A stretch of 64,000 nucleotides of DNA from Alkalibacter rhizosphaerae (GCF_017352215.1 NZ_CP071444.1:930001-994000), one strand, 5' to 3'; shown: positions 1-8,463, numbered from the stretch's first letter. Notes: generated from the sequence alone by a model not told the origin. Made by a program: numbers and translations.

Positions 1-779
1 TGACGGCGCTTGTCGCTACTTTGTTTTTCGGCTGTTCCAGCCCGTCCGACGACACTGACGACTCTTGGGGAGAGTTGGAAGAAAGAGGGACCATCATCGT
101 CGGCTTTGACGACACCTTTGTTCCCATGGGATTTAAAGACGGAAGCGGCACCATCGTCGGCTTCGATGTGGACCTGGCCAAAGAAGCCATCGGTCGAATG
201 GGTCTGGAAGCAGAATTTCAACCCATCGATTGGAACTTGAAAGAGACGGAGCTCAATTCCAAGAACATCGACTTGATCTGGAATGGATACACCATCACCG
301 ACGCGCGAAAAGAAAAAGTCAACTTCACTTCACCATATCTGGACAATCGACAGGTGATCGTGGTGCTTAGCGGCTCCGACATCGCAACAAAAGCAGGTCT
401 GGAAGGCCGGATCGTGGCAGCCCAGAATGCATCCAGCGCACTTGCCGCCATTACGGAAGAAGGAGCAGGCGCCACTTTTGACGGTGGAGAGCCCATTCTG
501 TTTGACACCTACAATGATGCCTTCATGGATCTGGAAGCCGGTCGAGTGGATGCTGTTGTAGCCGATGAGATCCTGGCACGCTATTATATCGCGGAGCGTG
601 GAGAAGAAAAATACACCGTACTGTCGGAAGATTTCGGCGATGAAGAATACGGCGTTGGCGTTCGCAAGACGGACGAGACCCTGTTGACCAAATTGAATGA
701 AGCACTGGATGCCATGAAAGAAGACGGCGCCGCTGCAACCATCTCCGAAAAATGGTTCGGAGAAAACATCGTTAAATAA
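1..779 (+). CDS. Polar amino-acid ABC transporter substrate-binding lipoprotein (5' partial)
   Basis: Extracytoplasmic solute receptor of an amino-acid ABC importer. The reading frame is already open at the window edge and enters with a hydrophobic stretch ending in a lipobox (LFFGC), so the true start and most of the signal peptide lie upstream. After the lipidated Cys comes a family 3 solute-binding fold: the segment starting GFDVDLAKEAIGRMG is the classic ligand-pocket region, and the C-terminus EKWFGENIVK is the usual ending. The permease and ATPase follow at 12 and 8 bases, forming a three-gene importer operon. Family assignment is firm. The exact amino acid cannot be told; the family spans Gln, Glu, His, Arg and cystine binders. 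Confidence 0.93.
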   Translation, partial: TALVATLFFGCSSPSDDTDDSWGELEERGTIIVGFDDTFVPMGFKDGSGTIVGFDVDLAKEAIGRMGLEAEFQPIDWNLKETELNSKNIDLIWNGYTITDARKEKVNFTSPYLDNRQVIVVLSGSDIATKAGLEGRIVAAQNASSALAAITEEGAGATFDGGEPILFDTYNDAFMDLEAGRVDAVVADEILARYYIAERGEEKYTVLSEDFGDEEYGVGVRKTDETLLTKLNEALDAMKEDGAAATISEKWFGENIVK

Positions 780-791
780 CAAGGAGATGCT

Positions 792-1433
792 ATGGATTAT
801 CTGATGGAAATGGCCCCGCTTATGCTGCAGGGATTACGCACCACCCTTTGGTTGTTCTTTTTGACGGCTCTAGGGTCCATACCCCTGGGGATGCTGGTTT
901 GCATCCTCCGGTTGTCCAAATTCAAACCCCTGCAAACGGCCATGCAGCTGTACATCCTGCTGATGCGGGGTACACCTTTGCTGCTCCAGCTGATTTTCAT
1001 TTTTTTCGGATTGCCGGTGATCGGCATCGTCATCAATCGGGAAGCGGCAGCCCTGTTGGCGTTCATCCTGAATTACGCCGCATACTTTGCAGAGATCTTT
1101 CGGGGAGGGATCCTCTCCGTCAGCCAGGGGCAATACGAAGCCAGTACTGTTCTGGGACTTTCCAAGTCTCAGACTTTCTTTGGGGTGATCCTTCCCCAGG
1201 TCATCAAACGGGTCCTTCCTCCGGGAGGAAACGAATTGATCACCCTGGTGAAAGATACCTCTCTGGCTTACATTCTAGGTTTGGGGGATGTCCTTCGGGC
1301 ATCCCGTACCCTGACCAATCAACAGGCATCCCTGGTGCCCTTGTTCGTTGCAGGATTCATCTACCTACTATTGGTGGGTGTGGTCACGTTGGCCCTGAAG
1401 AAAGCGGAAGTCCGCTTTGACTATTACAAGTAG
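792..1433 (+). CDS. Amino-acid ABC transporter permease
   Basis: Inner-membrane channel subunit of the HisM/GlnP type, 213 residues, usual for the family. It starts with an N-terminal membrane segment (residues about 12-35). The EAA-loop region that docks the ATPase is visible around residues 110-145 (GQYEASTVLGLS followed by LPQVIKRVLPPGGNE). A ribosome site AAGGAG lies eight bases before the ATG. It sits between the receptor gene and the ATPase gene in one operon and should work as a homodimer with them. No regulatory element is visible inside the operon. Confidence 0.94.
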   Translation: MDYLMEMAPLMLQGLRTTLWLFFLTALGSIPLGMLVCILRLSKFKPLQTAMQLYILLMRGTPLLLQLIFIFFGLPVIGIVINREAAALLAFILNYAAYFAEIFRGGILSVSQGQYEASTVLGLSKSQTFFGVILPQVIKRVLPPGGNELITLVKDTSLAYILGLGDVLRASRTLTNQQASLVPLFVAGFIYLLLVGVVTLALKKAEVRFDYYK

Positions 1434-1441
1434 GTGAAGCC

Positions 1442-2071
1442 ATGCTAAGCGTAAAAAATCTATCGAAAAGCTTCGGCGACAAGAAAGTGCTGGATCAAAT
1501 CAGTTTTGAAGTGAACAAGGGGGACATCGCCATCATCACCGGTCCGTCCGGCGTGGGCAAGACCACCCTGATCCGATGCCTGTCCGGACTGGAGACGTAC
1601 GACTCGGGGACCATTGACATGACGGAACGCCGTTCGGAAAAAGAACACCCGGTAGGATTGGTCTTTCAAAACTTCAACCTGTTTCCACACTTGAGCGCCT
1701 TGGAAAACATCACCTTTCCCCTGGTCAAAGTAAAAGGCTTGGACAAGGAAAAAGCCCGACAGGAAGGCATGGATATTTTGACTTCCCTGGGGCTGGACGG
1801 ATTGGAAAACAGCTATCCTTTCCAACTCTCCGGCGGTCAGCAGCAGCGAGTGGCCATCGGCCGTGCTTTGGCCATGGATCCGGAATATTTGTGTTTTGAC
1901 GAACCCACCTCGGCTCTGGATTCGAAACTGCGAGACAGCGTCGGCGAGATCCTTCAGGAGATCGCCGCTAGAGGGACCGGCGTCATCGTCATCACCCATG
2001 ACCGGGAATTTGCAGAAAAATTTTCCACCAGACTCTATGCCTTGGGAACGGATTTGGAACTGGTGAAGTAA
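1442..2071 (+). CDS. Amino-acid ABC transporter ATP-binding protein
   Basis: Cytoplasmic ATPase energising the importer encoded just upstream. Walker A is GPSGVGKTT at about residues 35-43, the signature is [14 protein letters not shown], Walker B is [10 protein letters not shown], and the switch His lies in VITHD. At 209 residues it is somewhat shorter than the usual 240-residue GlnQ type because the C-terminal tail is trimmed after the His loop. The start ATG is eight bases after the permease stop with a modest GTGAAG ribosome site. It is the last gene of the operon; a perfect 50-base palindrome follows it. Confidence 0.93.
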   Translation: MLSVKNLSKSFGDKKVLDQISFEVNKGDIAIITGPSGVGKTTLIRCLSGLETYDSGTIDMTERRSEKEHPVGLVFQNFNLFPHLSALENITFPLVKVKGLDKEKARQEGMDILTSLGLDGLENSYPFQLSGGQQQRVAIGRALAMDPEYLCFDEPTSALDSKLRDSVGEILQEIAARGTGVIVITHDREFAEKFSTRLYALGTDLELVK

Positions 2072-2090
2072 CGAATTGAAATGTAAAATG

Positions 2091-2152
2091 TTAAATGGGG
2101 ACGGTGACTTTTTTGCAAAAAAGTCACCGTCCCCATTTAACCGTCCCCATTT
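2091..2152. repeat. 50-bp perfect palindromic repeat, copy 1
   Basis: Positions 2091-2140 form a perfect inverted repeat with 25-base arms (TTAAATGGGGACGGTGACTT at the left end, reverse complement at the right), followed by an extra half-copy CCGTCCCCATTT at 2141-2152. Related copies occur at 15919, 16335 and 19752. The hairpin could terminate transcription of the ABC operon, but its recurrence marks it as a mobile or REP-like repeat. Similar GGGGACGG palindromes are known near REP-associated tyrosine transposases; none is present in this window. Confidence 0.9.
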
Positions 2153-2238
2153 CGTAAATGATTGTTCTTCAATTCAGCGCTTCTTTATAATATAATTCAT
2201 GTAAGGAAGCACTTCATAAAATATGACGGAATTTGGTG

Positions 2239-2925
2239 ATGAATGTGGCACATAACAATACTGTAAAAGAAAAGATACTCCATGCAACGAAAAACTTGTT
2301 CTACGAATTCGGCTATGAAAAGACAACGGCTCGCATGATTGCAGATCGAGTTTCCATGTATCACTCCAATATTTTTTATTATTTTCCAAACAAGCGATCT
2401 ATACTGAAACTGATCATCCGCAATTTTTTTCAAGAGATTCGTAAGCAGGTATTGAACCTGCAGATCGAACTTTCACCAGTTGAATTACTTCTATTTTATG
2501 TGTACATTCTAATGAAGTACTTGGAACTGGATGAAAAATTCAAACGACTGTACTACGAATCCACAGACGTGACGATCGAGGTATTGTACCAGGATTTCAT
2601 CATTCAGTTGTACCCGCTCGTAGACGGGAAGGCGAATTCGAAGGGGCAGGAACAGCAAAGAAAAGAATACTTTATGGACTTGGTGGTGTTGCTCAGCAGC
2701 GAAAAACAATTGGAGTTTTATAGAAAAAACAAGTTGATCGCCATTACGGAAGAGGAGATGCGAAATTATTTTACAAAACTAAACCTAAAACTGTTGGATA
2801 TTGATGAGGAAACCATCGAAACGTCCTTTGAAAAAATAGATCAATACATGAATCGGTTCGATTTTTCGACACTAAATATTTTTACCGATGACGTCGTGAT
2901 ATCTTTGATGGAAGAGGAAAAATAA
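2239..2925 (+). CDS. TetR/AcrR family transcriptional regulator
   Basis: DNA-binding repressor of about 228 residues. The N-terminal helix-turn-helix is clear: EKILHATKNLFYEFGYEKTT, then MIADRVSMYHSNIFYYFPNK, the latter carrying the Y-x-Y-F-x-N-K pattern typical of TetR recognition helices. The remainder is a variable ligand-binding domain. The ATG at 2239 is preferred over upstream in-frame TTG (2233) and GTG (2236) codons because an ACGGA ribosome-like site lies at suitable distance. It is convergent with the UroD-like operon, so it is a candidate to bind the large inverted repeat at 4388-4446; that link is inference. Confidence 0.88.
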   Translation: MNVAHNNTVKEKILHATKNLFYEFGYEKTTARMIADRVSMYHSNIFYYFPNKRSILKLIIRNFFQEIRKQVLNLQIELSPVELLLFYVYILMKYLELDEKFKRLYYESTDVTIEVLYQDFIIQLYPLVDGKANSKGQEQQRKEYFMDLVVLLSSEKQLEFYRKNKLIAITEEEMRNYFTKLNLKLLDIDEETIETSFEKIDQYMNRFDFSTLNIFTDDVVISLMEEEK

Positions 2926-2932
2926 TCACTAA

Positions 2933-2968
2933 AAAACGCAGATCTTTCGAATATAAGATCTGCGTTTT
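2933..2968. terminator. Bidirectional intrinsic terminator
   Basis: A 14-bp perfect stem (AAAACGCAGATCTT and its complement, eight-base loop) has A-rich and T-rich flanks. It lies between the convergent TetR gene and the small ORF that ends the UroD-like operon, so it can serve both. Confidence 0.85.
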
Positions 2969-2994
2969 GCTTTGCTTGAGTAACGATCAGCCGA

Positions 2995-3129
2995 TCAAGC
3001 GATAGTCATCAAGATGATCAATGCCTGTTCCATCCCTGCCAATCCTTCTTCAGAATCAATAAACTGAGAAAAGATGTTTTCTCTTGCCATTAGAAACAAT
3101 TTCTCCATTTCTGTGTTGTTTTCGTTCAT
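2995..3129 (-). CDS. Small protein of 44 residues downstream of the UroD-like gene
   Basis: Short ORF starting MNENNTEMEKLFLMARENIF and ending LIILMTIA. It has an excellent ribosome site (GGAGG, six bases before the ATG) and begins 15 bases after the stop of the UroD-like gene, so it is probably co-transcribed. The first half is charged and probably helical; the C-terminus is hydrophobic. No family is recognised. The strong ribosome site, operon position and terminator right after its stop support translation. Confidence 0.6.
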   Translation of the reverse strand: MNENNTEMEKLFLMARENIFSQFIDSEEGLAGMEQALIILMTIA

Positions 3130-3144
3130 GGTTGCTCCTCCTTC

Positions 3145-4317
3145 TTATTTATCATAAACGCCGTATTCTACGATGAATTCCGTGACGGCTTTCAAGTTTT
3201 CCGGCTTGGCATCGTTGGGTCCGGCCAATACTTTATCCGGAGCAAAAACAAAACCACCTCCTGGAGCCAAGTCGTCGATCAATCCTTTGGCCAAATCGAT
3301 GCATTCTTCCTTGGATGAATAATACAAATTGTTGGTTTTTAGTCCTCCTGCAATGCACATGGTGTCTCCCAACTTCTTCTTGGCGATACGCAAGTCGTCT
3401 TCCTCAAAGAAGCCAATGACATGACCTTTTGGCAAATCTTGCAGATAATCGTGCAAATGCATCCAGTTTTTCTCAAAAAGAATAAGAATTTTAAATCCGG
3501 CACCGGCAAAGGTCTCCACATATTTTTTGAAACTGGGCCAGTAAATTTTTTCGAATTCTTTCGGTCGGATGAACTGCGGCAAATGCAAAAACAGTTGGAT
3601 ATAGGATTCATCCGGATTTTTCCCCATCATGGAGCCAAAAGTGTATGGAATGAGGACTTCGCCCATAGCGTTGCAGGCCTGGGTCAATTTTTCCGGACGT
3701 TTTTTTATATCACTCATAATTCCTTTAAAATCGCGGAGGTAATCCATGATGATGTCTCCAGGCATGAATATGTTGGCCCCATTGGGAATAGGCAAACCGT
3801 GTTCTTCCCGATATCGTTTGGTCAACATTTCACGAGATTGTCCAAACTCAAGAAATTTCGTGATGGCATTGGCAAACTTTCCGAATTTTTCCTCCGTTGT
3901 GCCAGTTTGAAAAATAGCATGTTTTCTGGGTATGATCACATCCCGGAAAAAACGGGTAGGGTCTGCAATCAGGTCGTCGTATTCTTCAGCTGTCATAATT
4001 TCAGATTGTCCAGTAGCAATCTGTAACGTTTCCATCTCATTATTGTAGATTCCACCACCAAGGGCGGATACGAAGTTCATTGGAAACGTGACTCCAACTG
4101 ATAAAGCTGCGTCAAAAGGATAATCGGTCAATGTTTTTGAATAGGCTTGGTATTCCTTTTCCACATCTGAAAGTGCCTCCTTCAAAGTGATCCCACCATT
4201 ACTAAGGGCCCAGTTGTCTACCAAGCCATAGATTGGCACTCGATCCGGTTCCCGAAGCTCGATTGCATCATTCATTCGCGTAATTCTCTGATGGTATAAT
4301 TTCTCCATTTCACTCAC
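3145..4317 (-). CDS. Uroporphyrinogen decarboxylase (URO-D) family protein
   Basis: A 390-residue TIM-barrel protein of the URO-D superfamily, which includes heme-pathway HemE and the MtaA/CmuA/MtbA-type cobalamin:coenzyme M methyltransferases. Features are the N-terminal helix RITRMNDAIELREPDRVPIY, a central MPGDIIMDYLRDFKGI segment and the glycine-rich C-terminal APGGGFVFAPDKVL strand-loop. Such stand-alone clostridial members usually act in corrinoid-dependent methyl transfer rather than heme synthesis; no heme genes are nearby. The start is GTG at 4317, eight bases after AAGGAG; the in-frame ATG at 4308 is too far away. Its promoter overlaps a large inverted repeat, and a 44-residue ORF follows. 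The substrate is unknown. Confidence 0.82.
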   Translation of the reverse strand: MSEMEKLYHQRITRMNDAIELREPDRVPIYGLVDNWALSNGGITLKEALSDVEKEYQAYSKTLTDYPFDAALSVGVTFPMNFVSALGGGIYNNEMETLQIATGQSEIMTAEEYDDLIADPTRFFRDVIIPRKHAIFQTGTTEEKFGKFANAITKFLEFGQSREMLTKRYREEHGLPIPNGANIFMPGDIIMDYLRDFKGIMSDIKKRPEKLTQACNAMGEVLIPYTFGSMMGKNPDESYIQLFLHLPQFIRPKEFEKIYWPSFKKYVETFAGAGFKILILFEKNWMHLHDYLQDLPKGHVIGFFEEDDLRIAKKKLGDTMCIAGGLKTNNLYYSSKEECIDLAKGLIDDLAPGGGFVFAPDKVLAGPNDAKPENLKAVTEFIVEYGVYDK

Positions 4318-4387
4318 ACATATCGCTCCTTGTCATTTTATTCTTTGCACAACATAATATTGCACAAGAAGTGGCTTTTACGAATTC

Positions 4388-4446
4388 ATTATATTATACC
4401 TAGGTCAAATACGTCAATCACTTATTTGACCTAGGTATAATATAAT
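4388..4446 (-). promoter_or_regulatory. Promoter with 24-bp perfect inverted repeat operator
   Basis: Two 24-base arms (4388-4411 and 4423-4446) are exact reverse complements around an 11-base spacer. Each arm contains the self-palindromic core ACCTAGGT next to TTTGAC. On the minus strand a TTGACG box and a TATAAT box spaced by 18 bases lie inside it, reading towards the UroD-like gene. One operator arm therefore fills the spacer and the other covers the upstream side. The nearby TetR protein is the obvious candidate binder. Confidence 0.75.
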
Positions 4447-4466
4447 TTGTCAAAAAACAAAATAAT

Positions 4467-4494
4467 GCGATGACCTTATTAGAAAAGTCACCGC
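4467..4494 (-). terminator. Terminator of the fructose operon
   Basis: The stem GCGGTGAC/GTCATCGC, read on the minus strand, is followed by T-rich ATTATTTTGTTTTTTG. It lies about 20 bases after the EIIBC stop codon. Confidence 0.65.
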
Positions 4495-4512
4495 ACCGTG
4501 TTGATAAATGCC

Positions 4513-5898
4513 CTAAGATTTTTTCTTTAACGCTGCCAGCAAGAATCCACCGACCAGCGTTCCCGCAAGGATAGCAACAATGTACATGGGCAGGTTTCCT
4601 ACTGCATTTGGTATGGGTAGTACAAAGATTCCACCGTGTGGTACGGCTAAAGTGGCATTAAATAACATGGATAATGCGCCCGTAATTGCAGAACCTACCA
4701 TGATGGAAGGGATCACTCGAATGGGATCCGCTGCGGCAAATGGGATGGCGCCTTCCGTGATGAAAGATGCACCCAAAGCCCACGCAGCTTTTCCAGCCTC
4801 CCGTTCTTCTACCGTGTATTTGTTCTTTGCGATGACAGTAGATAAAGCGATTGCCAGTGGCGGAACCATCCCTGCGGCCATAACGGCAGCCATGACCATG
4901 GAAGGTTGTCCTGCCCCAATAGTAGCTGCACCAAAAGCATAAGCTGCCTTGTTGACCGGGCCACCCATGTCAAAGGCCATCATAAGACCGATGATTGCTC
5001 CAAGAACCATGGCGTTTGTTCCTTGCAGGCTTTCCAACCAAGCTATGAGCGCATCGTTGACGGCTTTCACCGGACCACCCAGTATGAAGATCATGATCAG
5101 TCCCATGATCAATGTGGAGAAAACTGGCAGTACCAAAACCGGCATTAAACCTTCCATGGATTTCGGCAGTTTTATTATTTTTTTCAACAATACCACAGTG
5201 TATCCACCGAGGAAGCCAGCCAGCATGCCGCCTAGAAATCCTGCGCCAAGATTGACGCTGATCAGACCTCCGACCATCCCAGGAACCAGGCCAGGACGAT
5301 CTGCTATGGAATAAGCGATGTATCCAGCTAGGATCGGAACCATCAAACCGAATGCACCGGTTCCTCCACCAATTTGCATCAGAGCCCAAGCAATGGTACC
5401 TTCTGTTTGGAAAGCAGTGATGCCAAATGCAAAGGAAAGGGCGATGAGGATCCCGCCGGCAACGACGAATGGTATCATGAAGGATACGCCGGTCATCAGG
5501 TGTTTGTACACACCAGTCTTCCCTTTGGAAGACGGTGCTTTTTCCGTTCCTTTGGACGTTTCGGTATCCGACGTTACTTCAATCTTTGGAGCCAACGGTT
5601 TTGCATCGACTGCTTGTTGAAGAAGTCCCTTTGCATCCTTAATGGCATCTTTCACGCTGGCTTCGATCACTGGTTTTCCTTCAAAACGGCTTTTGTCTAC
5701 ATTGGTATCTACCGCAAGGATCACCGCGTGGGCCTGTTTCACGTCCTCATCGGTCAATACGTTCTCTGCGCCGACGGAACCTTGGGTCTCGACTTTGACG
5801 TCCAAGTTCATTTCTTTTGCTGCGATTTGTAGTGCTTCTGCAGCCATGTAGGTATGGGCAATGCCAGTTGGACAAGATGTTACGGCTATGATTTTCAT
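4513..5898 (-). CDS. Fructose-specific PTS enzyme IIBC
   Basis: Membrane permease that imports fructose while phosphorylating it to fructose 1-phosphate. The N-terminal IIB domain (residues 1-100) has the phosphoryl Cys9 in VTSCPTGIAHTYMAAEAL. A charged linker (about 105-130) leads to the IIC domain (130-461) with eight or more membrane segments and the conserved GGPVNKAAYAFG motif. The IIA domain is not fused; it is the separate gene just upstream. The operon order fruR-fruK-IIA-IIBC is classical. Expected to be induced by fructose 1-phosphate through the DeoR-type regulator. Confidence 0.95.
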   Translation of the reverse strand: MKIIAVTSCPTGIAHTYMAAEALQIAAKEMNLDVKVETQGSVGAENVLTDEDVKQAHAVILAVDTNVDKSRFEGKPVIEASVKDAIKDAKGLLQQAVDAKPLAPKIEVTSDTETSKGTEKAPSSKGKTGVYKHLMTGVSFMIPFVVAGGILIALSFAFGITAFQTEGTIAWALMQIGGGTGAFGLMVPILAGYIAYSIADRPGLVPGMVGGLISVNLGAGFLGGMLAGFLGGYTVVLLKKIIKLPKSMEGLMPVLVLPVFSTLIMGLIMIFILGGPVKAVNDALIAWLESLQGTNAMVLGAIIGLMMAFDMGGPVNKAAYAFGAATIGAGQPSMVMAAVMAAGMVPPLAIALSTVIAKNKYTVEEREAGKAAWALGASFITEGAIPFAAADPIRVIPSIMVGSAITGALSMLFNATLAVPHGGIFVLPIPNAVGNLPMYIVAILAGTLVGGFLLAALKKKS

Positions 5899-5929
5899 AA
5901 TTTTTCCCTCCTATTAACTATAATTCAGG

Positions 5930-6379
5930 TTACTGAAATGATTGCAATAAAGCATCGTAGGTAGTGGCTTCCATCAGCTGATCACGAACTTCTTCGTGCA
6001 TCAACTTTCTGGAAAGTTCGGCCAAAACTTTTAAATGAACATCACTGGAAGCTTCCGGTACGGCGATCATAAAAAACAAATGCGCCGGTTTGTCGTCCAT
6101 GCTTTCATAGTCGATACCCGAAGTGCTTTTCCCGAAAGCCAGTGCCGCTTCTTTCACTGCCGTGCTTTTACCGTGGGGGATGGCAACGCCCATTCCGATC
6201 CCGGTGGAGAAATCGGCTTCTCGTTTCATCACTGCCTGAATAAAAACTTCCGCATCCGTAACAACTCCATCTTCTGCCAACAATGCTGTCAGTTCTTTGA
6301 TCACGTCTTCCTTGTTGTTGCTTTTCAGTTCAAAGGTTGCTCTTTCTTTTGACAACAGTTTTGTGATTTCCATTTTCAT
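5930..6379 (-). CDS. PTS fructose enzyme IIA domain protein
   Basis: Cytoplasmic phosphocarrier of 149 residues that passes phosphate from HPr to the IIB domain of the neighbouring IIBC protein. The phosphorylated His is His69 in GVAIPHGKST. It overlaps the end of fruK by four bases (ATGA), so the two are translationally coupled; a second in-frame ATG two codons later is an alternative start. Length and motifs match stand-alone IIA-Fru proteins. Confidence 0.94.
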   Translation of the reverse strand: MKMEITKLLSKERATFELKSNNKEDVIKELTALLAEDGVVTDAEVFIQAVMKREADFSTGIGMGVAIPHGKSTAVKEAALAFGKSTSGIDYESMDDKPAHLFFMIAVPEASSDVHLKVLAELSRKLMHEEVRDQLMEATTYDALLQSFQ

Positions 6380-7317
6380 ATCCTCCTAATTTTCATCAAA
6401 GCCCGTTCCATCAAGCTTTCTGCTTGGCTTAAATTACAGGCTTTCGTTCCTTCCAACATGACGGATGCTGCGCCGGCGCTTTGTGCCAGGGCCAGTGTAT
6501 TTATGTCGTCTCTTTCGTTCAGGATGCTGTAGACCAATGCAGCTACCATGGAATCTCCAGCACCTACGGTGCTTTTTACTGGAACCTGGAGTCCTTCTGC
6601 ACGATACGCGCCATTTGGAGTCAAGTAGATGCTTCCTTCAGAGCCCATGGACACCAAGATATTGTCGATACCCATTTCTTGGATTTCCTTTATTGCTTGA
6701 ACGATTTGTTCTTCTGTTTGTAAAGTGCGCCCAACCAGAGTGGAAAGTTCCTTTTCATTCGGCTTGATCACATCCGGGTGTTCGGTCAATGCTTCCCCCA
6801 GCAGTTTACCTTCTGCATCCACCACAACAGTGGCACCTTTCCGCTTTGCTAGGCCAGTCAAGGTTTTATAGATCGTGATGGGAACACCTTCTCCAACACC
6901 GCCGGCCAATACCACCAAGTCACCTTTCTTGATCGTTTGTTGAAACAAGGTCAAGAATTCTTCCAGTTCTTCCGGTGTGATGGCCCCACCGGGTTCGTTG
7001 ATGTCGGTAAATGTGCGTTTTTTTTCATCAACCAGTTTGATGTTGGTTCTTGTACCGGAAGATATAGAGATGAATCGATGATCGATCCCTTTGGTATCCA
7101 AATCTTTTTCAAAACGATCCCGAAGGTTGTTGCCCAAGAATCCTAGAGCAAGGGATTGGATACCGAATTCCTTGAGTACCTTGGAGACGTTAAGACCTTT
7201 CCCACCGATGTCATCCCTTGCAGCCTGGACGCGGTTTACTTCTCCTACAGCAAAGTTATTTACGACCAAAGTCTTATCCAATGCCGGGTTTAACGTGACG
7301 GTAATTACCATATGCAT
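6376..7317 (-). CDS. fruK: 1-phosphofructokinase
   Basis: Phosphorylates fructose 1-phosphate to fructose 1,6-bisphosphate, joining the imported sugar to glycolysis. It is a PfkB/ribokinase-fold protein of 313 residues. The first signature GGKGLNVSKVLKEFG lies around residues 37-51 and the second, KSTVGAGDSMVAAL with its catalytic Asp, near residue 250. The start could be the ATG at 7317 or the one two codons later (MVITVTLNPALD is the conserved beginning). It sits between the regulator and IIA genes. Confidence 0.95.
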   Translation of the reverse strand: MHMVITVTLNPALDKTLVVNNFAVGEVNRVQAARDDIGGKGLNVSKVLKEFGIQSLALGFLGNNLRDRFEKDLDTKGIDHRFISISSGTRTNIKLVDEKKRTFTDINEPGGAITPEELEEFLTLFQQTIKKGDLVVLAGGVGEGVPITIYKTLTGLAKRKGATVVVDAEGKLLGEALTEHPDVIKPNEKELSTLVGRTLQTEEQIVQAIKEIQEMGIDNILVSMGSEGSIYLTPNGAYRAEGLQVPVKSTVGAGDSMVAALVYSILNERDDINTLALAQSAGAASVMLEGTKACNLSQAESLMERALMKIRRI

Positions 7318-7335
7318 CCTCCTTTGCTCCTGTTA

Positions 7336-8094
7336 CTATTCCAAAATGAGTTTGATCCCATTTTCTCTGTAAGCTTTGATGATTTCAGATCCCAGTGTCT
7401 TTGTTGTGATGATGGCGGATATTTCTTTAATGGGCGAAACGACAGATAAGAGCACATTTCCGAATTTAGATGGATCTGCCAGAACGTAGGTTTTCTTGCC
7501 GGAAAGCAGCATGGCTCGTTTTGTGGTGGCCTCTACCAGATTCGGTGTGGTCAGTCCATCCTTTAGTGCAATGCCATTCATTCCAAGGAAGACTTTGTCT
7601 GGCTTGAACTGCCGAAGGGTCTGTTCGCAAATAGGGCCTACCATGCTGCGGGTGTTGCTTCGAAAAGTTCCCCCGGTCAGGATGATCTCCACCTGCTCTT
7701 TTTCTGACATTGCTCTGGCCACGTCGATGGAGTTGGTCAGGACTGTTATGTTTTTTGCGGTTATATTCTTTGCCAATTCCAGTGTGGTGGTTCCGGAGTC
7801 GATCAGGATGTTGTCGCCATCGTGGACCATCGAAGCAGCTAGTTTTCCAATGAGGACTTTATCATCTTGATGAGAGTCTTCTTTTTCTTGGAAAGTTGGT
7901 TCCATATGAGCTTTCGGATTTCTGACTGCACCGCCATGGGCCCGTATCAGCATGCCTTTTTCTTCCATATCCTGAAGATCTCGACGAATGGTGGATTCGC
8001 TGACACCAAATCGTTCCGTCAATTCGGATACTTTCACGCTGTTTTCATCTTCTAAAATTTGGATAATTGTTTGATATCGTTCTTCCGCAAACAT
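7336..8094 (-). CDS. fruR: DeoR-family regulator of the fructose operon
   Basis: Repressor with an N-terminal winged helix-turn-helix (MFAEERYQTIIQILEDENS, then VSELTERFGVSESTIRRDLQ) and a C-terminal sugar-phosphate sensor domain related to ribose-5-phosphate isomerase (LIDSGTTTLELAKNI is its conserved loop). The start at 8094 has a GGAGGTG ribosome site; longer upstream reading would run through the promoter. As first gene of the fru operon it is autoregulated. The likely inducer is fructose 1-phosphate, by analogy with other FruR proteins. Confidence 0.9.
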   Translation of the reverse strand: MFAEERYQTIIQILEDENSVKVSELTERFGVSESTIRRDLQDMEEKGMLIRAHGGAVRNPKAHMEPTFQEKEDSHQDDKVLIGKLAASMVHDGDNILIDSGTTTLELAKNITAKNITVLTNSIDVARAMSEKEQVEIILTGGTFRSNTRSMVGPICEQTLRQFKPDKVFLGMNGIALKDGLTTPNLVEATTKRAMLLSGKKTYVLADPSKFGNVLLSVVSPIKEISAIITTKTLGSEIIKAYRENGIKLILE

Positions 8095-8116
8095 TTTACA
8101 CCTCCATTTGTGGCTA

Positions 8117-8171
8117 ATTATGATTGTTTGTGCTTGATTATGATTATATATCGTCATTTCGCTTCTGTCAA
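8117..8171 (-). promoter_or_regulatory. fru operon promoter with direct-repeat operator
   Basis: On the minus strand TTGACA (8166-8171) and TATAAT (8143-8148) are separated by 17 bases, a near-perfect sigma-A promoter. Two exact copies of ATCATAAT start 20 bases apart (8117-8124 and 8137-8144), covering the -10 box and the start region. This is the pattern expected for DeoR-type repressor binding. Confidence 0.8.
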
Positions 8172-8242
8172 TACCAATGTAACCGTTTTATTTATAATTT
8201 TTCATTCATAAACGGTCATTTATTATGAATTTCTGTAAAAAA

Positions 8243-8266
8243 AACTAATGAGATATTCCATTAGTT
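8243..8266 (-). terminator. Minus-strand intrinsic terminator upstream of the fru promoter
   Basis: The stem AACTAATG/CATTAGTT (8 bp, 8-base loop) is followed on the minus strand by eight T residues. It lies about 70 bases upstream of the fru promoter, so it ends whatever is transcribed from the 8270-8460 stretch or reads through from the methyltransferase operon. Confidence 0.65.
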
Positions 8267-8463
8267 CGCACTTGTACAAACAAACGGGCTACCCGATCAG
8301 GGTGATGTCTCTTGGTTCCGGCTACAACAAGTGGCGCAACAGAACAAAAGCTAGCGCCTATTCCAGCACGGAAAACTTTTGAGGGATGCTGGAGTGTGCA
8401 ATGTATTATTTGAACAGGTTCGGGATCTATGATGAATTAGATAAAACGGCAGGCAAAATTTAA
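8248..8463 (+). pseudogene. Degenerate 71-codon ORF interrupted by TGA
   Basis: An ATG at 8248 opens a frame that reads 44 codons to a TGA at 8380-8382, then continues in the same frame for 26 sense codons to a TAA at 8461-8463, directly at the start of a terminator hairpin. The peptide contains YPIRVMSLGSGYNKW, which faintly recalls the SLGTG strand-loop of patatin-like phospholipases, and ends YYLNRFGIYDELDKTAGKI. There is no good ribosome site, and the ATG lies inside another hairpin. Most likely this is the decayed 3' part of a plus-strand gene. The patatin resemblance is a weak guess. Confidence 0.35.

Noticed and set aside
8380-8382. Selenocysteine reading of the in-frame TGA
   Set aside because: No selenoprotein family match and no SECIS-like hairpin right after the codon; decay is simpler.
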